Assembly (NCBI GenBank): GCA_936432065.2
Contig: OW386291.2
Span: forward strand, 24,901,821 to 24,965,820
Direction of reading: 5' to 3'
Origin: Rutpela maculata
Taxonomy: Eukaryota; Arthropoda; Insecta; Coleoptera; Cerambycidae
Length of the DNA stretch: 64,000 nt
Shown here: positions 56,736 to 64,000 of the stretch, one piece after another
Layout: each line of letters opens with the position of its first letter
Position numbering within the stretch: position 1 is the stretch's first letter
Translations under genes and position numbers: made by a program
The notes under the pieces: model-generated
What the model saw: only the letters and a program-made list of their open reading frames with translations
What the model was told of the DNA's origin: nothing
The model's database searches: none

Positions 56736-56995
56736 CATTAAAAGATTCTTGTATCTAAGTGTTATTATTCAATGCATTAATTTTTTAATGACAAGTTTTA
56801 ACTATTACATATACATGTAAACATTTTATATCTAATTCTAAGTAAACCTATTGTAAAGTATATTGTTTTTAATTATTTTATCTATACTGTGTAAGTATAC
56901 CTGACCACCAGTTTATTAACTTAAACTCGTAATCTGACATATCCTATATATCGTGTATTTGAAATGATCTGTAATAAGGATGAAGAAATATATTA

Positions 56996-57065
56996 TTATT
57001 ATTAATAAATCGAAAATAAACGCATATTTCCCTCTCACTCTGCAAAAGCCTAACCTTAGCAGTTA
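56996..57065 (-). repeat. Right end of the MITE split by the LINE
   Basis: AATAAATCGAAAATAAACGC then CATATTTCCCTCTCACTCTG and CAAAAGCCTAACC: the end of the 20552-20886 family, separated from 53166-53490 by the LINE. Confidence 0.75.
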
Positions 57066-58588
57066 ACGCTTACTGTCTATGTCTGCTCTCAACCAATTTT
57101 CTGGGAATTAAGACGTGAATGACTGAAGACTGAATGATGCAATGTGTTTATTAACTACACAGTATGGTACATGTCTTGATTCTTGACGAGTATCTGCCTG
57201 TCTCCCTGGTGTATTTGATTATATTTGTTGTATTTATTTAAATACTTTTGAGATTCAAATACTTCTGAAAGTATTTAAATACTGTCAGAAAAGGATTTAA
57301 ATACTTTTTTAGAAGTATTTAAATTCTTATCAGTTATTTAAATAGTTTAAGTATTTATAAATACTTTAGGATCATTTTCACAAAAACTAAGTAGTAAATA
57401 TTTTAGATAAAGTATTTGCAAGTATAAATACAAATACTTGCTGCAGGAAGTATTTAAATACTTGGTATTTAAATACTTTCTAGTATTTAAATACTTATTA
57501 GGTATTTGTAAGTACATATTTGCCCAGCTCTGCCTCCTATTTAAGCAACAGGATATAAATTGTAAAAATGGACGGTGGAGTTGAAAGTAATATTTGTGAT
57601 ATTAAACAAGGAGTTCCACAGGGCTCAACTCTGGGACTACTTTTATGTATAATATTTGCTAATGATGTGATTAGTCATCTACAAAAAATACCAAATGTTC
57701 ATGTGATTTGTTATGCTGATGATAAAAACATTCCAGTTACCGGCAACAACCTTATTGAAGCAAGGAAATAACTGAAAGAGTTTATCAAGAAATCATACAT
57801 TGGTCTCAAAATAATAACCTAATTCTAAATAAAACAAAGACAGTTTCAATAATTTTCATTGAATAATAATTCCGAAAGCCTAACACTTTTTAATGGTGGT
57901 GACTGGGAAATAAAAACTTGTGTTGATAGTATATACTCTTAGGTGGTACTTTTGATAAACATTTACAATGAACTCAACATATCGAAAAATTATGTATAAA
58001 GCTAAGAACAAGTTGTTATGCTCTAAAATGTATGTCTAAACATTGCAGCCAGGAAATTCTTAAAGTACTGTATTATGCTAATTTTCATTCGCATCTTAGG
58101 TACGGAATTGTAAACTGGGGCAATAGTTGTAATGTGACTAGGGTATTTTTATTACAGAAATATGCTGGTGTATACATTTTTGAGGTATGCTCATATGTTC
58201 ATAAACATAAATCAATCTTTTTAAGAAATCAAGTGAGTCATTTACATGACACTAGAGCAAATAAATTCCTACTGCCTGATTGTCATAGAACTGCTATATA
58301 CCAGAAAAGTTTTCTTTACCAAGGGTGTAAGCTTTATAATTCATTAGATGAAGATGTTAGGTCTTCGGGCAGCGTACATATTTTCAAACATAAATTAAAA
58401 AAAATATTACTAGACAAAAATTGCTACACGATAAATGAGTTTTTGTAATTTAATATTTAATATTGTTTTCTTTCTGGTAACTCTTTGCTAACTATTTTTC
58501 TTGTTTCTACATTGATTTTATTGTATACTTTTATTTGTATATAACTGTTTTGCAATGGAGAAATAAAAACTATTATTATTATTATATA

Positions 58589-59435
58589 AATTTAAGTCTA
58601 GAAGCAGTGGAAAGAATCAGATTCTATAAAACCTAGAGATATTCATTGATTCAGTCTGAATTTCCGTATGTAGTCAGGAATCTAGCTCCTCGAAAGACGT
58701 TTCTAAAACATCAGGGCACTCAAAGATATATTTTTGAAAAAATTCATACACTATCTGGAATGACCTTGCGAATCTAAAGTGGAGGGTGAAATTCTGGCCG
58801 CGATATCAATTTTTTTCCGAAAATTTAGTTTTATGTTCTCACCGCATTTACAGACTTACTATTTAACATTTCTTAATGATTTTCAAACCAATGGAAAGCC
58901 TAATCTTTCTAGTTTCAGGTGCTATACAATTATTCTCGAAATTTTTTTAACAAATGCTACAGAAATTGCTTAAACAAAGCGTATCCGAAAAGTGCAGTGT
59001 AAATTTCAGCATCAAGACATTTTTAATTTATTTATTTATCGTATTGATATTAGACACATTAAGAATTTAGAATATAAATGTATAAACTGTAAATAAATAA
59101 ATAAATATATATCTGTATATAACAGGGTTCACAGCGATCTGGAAAACCTGGAAAAGTTGAGGAATTTGAAGTTGCCTAAAATGTTAGGGAAAAGTCAGGG
59201 AATTTGAAAATAATTTTTCACTCTCCCCGCTCATCGAAAAAATTCAAAGTTTTGAGCTTTGTACTTCTAGTTCCGTGCCGATTATTTAGTGACGCTGCGG
59301 TGCCCCCCGCTCATCAATTATTACACCTGAAAAAAACTTTCTAATAGTCTTGGAAAAGTCAGGGAATTTAAGTTTGAAAACTTGCTATGAGTCCTGTATA
59401 ATTAATGTAAGTATAGAGAATATATGTATCAGGTC
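58589..59435. other. Non-coding DNA
   Basis: No supported gene. An AAATAAATAAATAAATAT run at 59090-59112 may be the tail of another retroposon. Confidence 0.4.
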
Positions 59436-61611
59436 CAGGGCTGGCTCCAGGTATTTTGCCGCCCCGGGCACAGTTTCATTTTGCCGCCTCTCTCTTATAT
59501 AAATAACAATCTTTCAATTTTTAGGTTGCTCAGAATCGAGTCATATTTAATGAAAGATTGGTAGGTATCATATGTAAAAATGACAGGAAAAATTATGTTT
59601 CTATGTATTTTTTTACTAAAAATTACCGTTAATTGATAAACAAAAATAAACGGTGTCTCATTTTTACCCTCCAAGTGGGGTAAAAAAAAGACAGTGGAGG
59701 GAAAATGAAAGACACGTAATTTATTCCCATTCTTATTGACGTCGTACAAATAGCTTGATCAAATGGTTGTTTTTCGGTAATATGAGTCCGGTAGAAGGTT
59801 TCTCAACGGAATTAAATGTTTTTTGGGGGGTGCTGAACACGAATCTGAAGTTTGCTACCTCGTAGCAGTACCGGCTCGGGTCGAAAAACGCAAGAAACCT
59901 CGAAATTTTCGGAGTTTTTCCGGTTTTCCGCTCGTATCTTGCAAACGACGCGTCGTACGGAAAATATTACTGTATTAAAAGTTGATGAGCATTAAATTCT
60001 GCGTCGAATGATTTCATCTACCTAACTTCCAAATTAGACCGAGGATTAAAAAACACTCTCGTGACATGAGTCTGGTTTCTCAACGGAATTATAAGTTCTT
60101 TGGGGTGCTGAACACAAATTTGAAGTTTGCTGCCTCGTAGCAGTACCCCCTCAGGTCGAAAAACGCAAAAAATCTCGAAATTTTCGGAGTTTTTCCGGTT
60201 TTCCGCTCGTATCTTGCAAACGACGTGTCGTAAGGAAAATATTACTGTAGAGTAAAATAAAATAAACATTGCTATCAGGTATTTTCTATACATCGCATCT
60301 TCACACTACAACTTACTTGCTCTTTTTTCTGTTCTTTTTTCCAGCTGACTATATTGTCAGCGACCTTATAAATCGGTCTAATTTGGAAGTCATTCGACGC
60401 AGAATTTAATGCTCTTCAGCTTTGAATACACTAGTATTTTCCGTACGACGCGTCGTTTGCAAGATATGAGCGGAAAATCGGAAAAACACCGAAAATTTCG
60501 AGGTTTTCTGCGTTTTTCGACCTGAGCCGGTACTGCTACTAGGCAGCAAACTCGTGTTCAGCACCCCAAATAACATATAATTCTGTTGAAAAACCTTCTA
60601 CCGGACTCATGTTACGAGACAGGCACTTTTGAACACCATTTGATCAGGCTAAAATGAAGTGCAAAAATAAGAGAGAGGAGGGTTTTTTCTTTTATGTATA
60701 ATTTATTTAGATATTTTACTAAACAAGAAGGGGCTTGCAGAAGGGCTAGCTTCTCTTAAATTAGGAAGCTTAAATGTGCCTGCTTCTGTCTGCCCATTTG
60801 GTCTCTTTATTCTCTTTTTTACTCCGTTTTTAATTTTTTCGTTAAAATCAAATTTTTCATGATTTAAAACTAACAGATTAATAAACTTGATCACAAAATG
60901 GGAAGTATGACACTTCTAGTTGACGTCTGCCAAATACGGACAATGCAAATAGAGAAACTATAAAATCCCCAAAAAAGTACTAAGGTGCGTTCAAAAATTT
61001 TTTAAAAGTGAATTAAACAGTTTATTTTTTCCCGCATTAACAGTAGGCATAAGACCTGATTGGATAGCATAAAACAGTTCTGAATGTACAAAACAAACTT
61101 GAATAAAAAATTAAGTTTAATTTATTTCAATCTGGGTTGCATCTCATTATTTACCCGGCTACCTGTCTGTCTCATTTTTACCCCTATCTTTTCAGTCCGT
61201 TATTTTTTATAACCTATTGAATATTCTTGATGGTTTTTTTTTAGTTATAAGGTTTACAGCAATTTTTGGATTTTCAACAATATGATTACTGTATTTAAAA
61301 GGGTAAAATAAAACAATTGAAAAAATTAACCGTATTGAAACTTAAGAAAACTACCACACCACAGAAATTAGACAAAAAATAAAATCACATATAAGAAACA
61401 CAAGGTATGTGTGTAACCTACTTTATAAACAAAACTAACAATAACAAATTATTTATATAAAGTTAACATTATTATTACTATATTAGTGAAACAATTGTTT
61501 CCTAGCTTTTTATATTTTTTGGTAACTGTGGATTTGAAGAATTTGCCGCCCCTAGAATTTTGCCGCCCCGGGCAGCCGCCCGCTTCGCCCCCTCCCCTAG
61601 AGCCAGCCCTG
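59436..61611. mobile_element. hAT-like non-autonomous element, 2.2 kb
   Basis: Ends CAGGGCTGGCTC on both sides (inverted), each followed by a TTTTGCCGCCCCGGGCA word, and an exact 8-bp target-site duplication ATCAGGTC (59428-59435 and 61612-61619). No transposase. The interior holds three copies of a 200-bp block: two direct (about 59785-59985, 60065-60250) and one inverted (about 60430-60625). Confidence 0.93.
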
Positions 61612-62830
61612 ATCAGGTCTACCATTGTATAATCTTGTGGGACATTCTTCTATAATATATCTATCTGATGGTCTGAGTTTACCCGCATCACAATGTGGGA
61701 ACGGATGGTTGCCCCATTTGTGTAGACAGTATGCACACCTTCCATGTTGGGTTCTGATCGTATTTAGTGCGGACCATGTTTTTCGTGGTAAGTCGAAATC
61801 AGAGTCGATTGTGGTTGGCATTTTCGATGTCTTGATGGTTTCTGTTGTCCGTGATATTTTTATACTCATTTGTAAGGACATTATTTCATAGCATTTTGAG
61901 AGGGGGTGGAATATAGATTAGCACTAGTGGCCAGCTCGAGGAAGTTGATTTGATGACACCAGCAATAATTCTCATTTTGTTGTTTAGCTGGAGATATATC
62001 TTTTGTGTATGCGGACTGTTTACCCAGACTGAAGCGCAGTATTCAGGAGCTAGCAAAACGATAAGCAAAGCTTAAGGTGGAGGCCGATGCTCTCCATGTT
62101 GTGTCACACGGCTTTTGGATAATATTATTTCTTGTTTTTAATTTTTCCGAGGTCATTGTTAAGTGCTTTCTGAAAAGTGTTCCATCAAGGATTTCTCCTA
62201 GGTATTTTGGCGTTTTATTGTGGGTAAGTGTGGTGTTTTCAAACTGTATGTTTAGTTCTCTTCTAGCGAGTTTGTTGTTTAAGTGGAAACGCTACTTCAT
62301 TTTTGGTGGCCTTTGGTTGAAGTCTCCATGTACGGAAATACTAATACTACTTCTAGGTCCATTCTTTAGTTTCCTTGGGGAGCTGATGTCGGATGACATG
62401 ACCACTTGGAAGGCTGGATCGTTTAGCATGTTGTTCATAAGTCGTGCTCTCAGTTTGAAGATTACGCGGAGCAGCTTGAGTATCATCATATCTTCTCTCA
62501 ACACAGTGTCATAAGCCGCTGATAGGTCGATAAATACAGCTAAGGTATTGAGTTTTCCTTGGAGTCCCGCTTCGATGTAGGCGGAGAGTGATAGTACTTG
62601 GTCTGCACAACTTCGCTTTGGCTTTGGCCGAACCTTTCCACATGGACCACTTTGTCGCAGTTTGATTTTGTCGGTCGACGAGTACAGAGTGAAATTGGAA
62701 AACTTCACGGGGTCTACTCTTAATGCACCCATTAATATGTAATATTGCTTAGCTGCTAGTCTTTCTGATGTTATTGGATGCTTCCAATTTGATTCACACC
62801 GTAAAAGAAGAGCTAAAAGTACCATCTCTC
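61612..62830 (-). pseudogene. Jockey/R1-like LINE ORF2 remnant
   Basis: On the - strand: RT pieces SCADQVLSLSAYIEAGLQGK and LAVFIDLSAAYDTVL (62570-62480) with the following box frameshifted; thumb region AEYCASVWVNSPHTQKI (62050-62000); C-terminal zinc-like part with CAYCLHKWG, HCDAGK and IIEECPTRLYNG (61740-61640). The YADD region is deleted or unreadable. The hAT-like element at 59436 interrupted its 3' end. Confidence 0.75.
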
Positions 62831-64000
62831 ATCAGAGTTAATTTTATATTGAGTGTTATTTTAATGTATCCGCTTTGTATAAACCTTTTTTAAAGGCTTG
62901 CGCTGTCGCTTAGCCCTTTAAGACGGGCGACATTGTTGCCCATGTCTTTGTAGCGCAACTCTGTGGTGCCACAGAATAGCCCATCTGTATTTCTCCCGAG
63001 GTATGAGTCTTGAATAATCTGCTTCTTCTGTCACAACAGAAGCTTAGGAAACTGCCTCACATTGGAGTGAAAGTGATGTTGCATTGGAAGATTAATTTCT
63101 GTAAATGTACATAACTCTTTAAAAATTAAAGACATAATTATTTAAATCGTTCTTATTTTCTATGTTATTTGGAATAAACTAATCGCAAAACAATGCAGTA
63201 TTTGTCATTTCTCTCCAAATAACCGCCTCTTAAAAATCCATCCAGGCGCTTGAATTTCATTTAAAGACGAGTTATTCGCGGAAAAAAGCATAGATTTCCA
63301 TTTTGTCAAATTAACAACCCCCGTAAATACCCACCCATGAATTTGAATTTTTTTTTATAATTTTTCTCATCATTTGTAAGTAATTTTAAACATACCCCAT
63401 GTTAAAATACATATAAATTGCCCCTTTTTCAAAAACACCCCTCAAGAACGTACTCCTCTTTCTCTCGTAATAATAATTCCCAAGTCATTAAAAACATAAT
63501 CAGATTTTTAGTCACTTTTTGTGATTTCGGCCCAGTGTGTAGTGCCCTAAGAGATGATATTTTGCAGATATATGGTAAGGAACAAGTGGCAAAGACATAT
63601 TATACAGTCATAGGGCTTTTCTAGTTAAAATATTTACATAATTTAATTTCATAAAAGCATAATAATTTAATGTTCAATATCCAGTTGAATTTTCTCTGGA
63701 AACTATTAAGTACAGAATATTTGATTACGTAAAATTGAAGTAATTATTTTAGTGATATGTATACTACACAGCTATGCAGTATACAAGCTGACCAAAGCAA
63801 AATTCTATTAAAGTGACCAAATTACAGTATAATGAATTATTTAGAAAACAACTGGTTTATTTTAAGGAATATTAATAGAATTTTCGCATATTTTGGTCTA
63901 ATTGTACCAATGAAAATCCACACCATTCAATTAAATACTGAAGAAAACTTTAGGAAAGTGGTCGGTATTATTTTGTTTCTAGTTATATGTTTAAGCCTTT
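62831..64000. other. Non-coding AT-rich DNA to the window end
   Basis: No coding signal, repeat end or RNA gene recognised. Confidence 0.4.

Larger units (their letters stand above)
53491..56995 (+). mobile_element. CR1/Jockey-type LINE inserted in the MITE
   Basis: Contains ORF2 pieces 53526-54914, a duplicated 3' block with a minisatellite (55000-56735) and ends with GAAGAAATA and (TTA)n at 56985-56995, after which the MITE resumes with ATTAATAAATCGAAAATAAA. This gives orientation and order of insertion. Confidence 0.7.
52613..57532 (+). mobile_element. hAT-like element, 4.9 kb, with later insertions
   Basis: Terminal inverted repeats CAGAGCTGGGCAAATA (16 bp), and an exact 8-bp target-site duplication CCTCCTAT at 52605-52612 and 57533-57540: diagnostic for hAT. 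Both subterminal regions (52640-52810 and 57235-57510) are packed with AAGTATTTAAATACTT-type repeats. No hAT transposase is present, so it is non-autonomous; most of its length is later insertion (MITE, LINE, minisatellite). Confidence 0.93.
47340..58588 (+). pseudogene. Old CR1/Jockey-type LINE ORF2, broken by three nested insertion sites
   Basis: Pieces in order: endonuclease with VVVYRPPSRDFN (47397-47590); after a TIR element, an SDH-like motif and the endonuclease-RT linker (48335-48660 and on to about 49146); after the TA/mariner/Penelope block, RT box 1-3 pieces NYRAISLLCSFSKILE (52380) and GLFVDFSRAFDLVDHQLL (52500-52555), with a TGA at 52568-52570; after the hAT-like element, KQGVPQGSTLG and VICYADDKNIP (57604-57735), then thumb pieces and a tail ending 58448. 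It ends with AGAAATAAAAACTATT and (ATT)n at about 58565-58588. An internal deletion removed the QFGFR-KST region. Many stops: long dead. Confidence 0.82.

Noticed and set aside
1..64000. CRISPR array or bacterial defence system
   Set aside because: No regular direct repeats with unique spacers and no prokaryotic genes; the DNA is eukaryotic.

Overview
The window looks like nuclear DNA of an insect, probably a holometabolous insect with a repeat-rich genome; a beetle would fit, but I cannot name the species. The reasons are AT-rich DNA, canonical GT-AG introns, an acyl-CoA delta-9 desaturase, an insect-type gustatory receptor, and many insect-type mobile elements. No bacterial genes, CRISPR array or clean tRNA/rRNA gene was seen.

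Only two host genes are supported. (1) The 3' part of a delta-9 acyl-CoA desaturase on the + strand: exons 5116-5301 and 13694-14030, with the rest upstream of the window. (2) A two-exon gustatory-receptor-like gene on the - strand: exons 47212-46349 and 42979-42632. Both genes have introns swollen by transposons.

Layout. 0-5 kb: non-LTR scrap and two palindromic MITE-like elements. 5.3-13.7 kb: desaturase intron holding a Tc1-like element (5901-11479) that was itself hit by a mariner-like element (5998-8184) and a CsRn1-like LTR retroelement (gag, PBS, one LTR), followed by a MITE that holds a retroposon-split SINE. 14-24 kb: a 1.6-kb fold-back palindrome and several dead non-LTR elements. 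24.7-28.7 kb: a nearly intact CR1/Jockey-type LINE on the - strand with a few point lesions. 30388-38943: a complete, very young Ty3/gypsy errantivirus-like element (two 365-bp LTRs with one visible difference, TSD ATCA, gag, pol, env). 39-47 kb: MITEs, a GGATATCC-rich repeat and the receptor gene. 47.3-58.6 kb: one old LINE used repeatedly as a landing site (TIR element, TA-flanked mariner with 713-bp TIRs, Penelope-like scrap, 4.9-kb hAT-like element containing a MITE, which contains another LINE with a 30-bp minisatellite). 59.4-61.6 kb: a second hAT-like element, inside another dead LINE.

Most striking observation: a family of at least six RNA-type hairpins in the errantivirus-like element, four in the leader between PBS and gag and two near the end of gag. 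All share a UACNGC hexaloop, and the stems differ in sequence yet keep pairing. I know of no description of this element. Other notable points are the nested-insertion record with readable target-site duplications, a hammerhead-like core in a scrap between TA tracts, and a 90-bp higher-order minisatellite.
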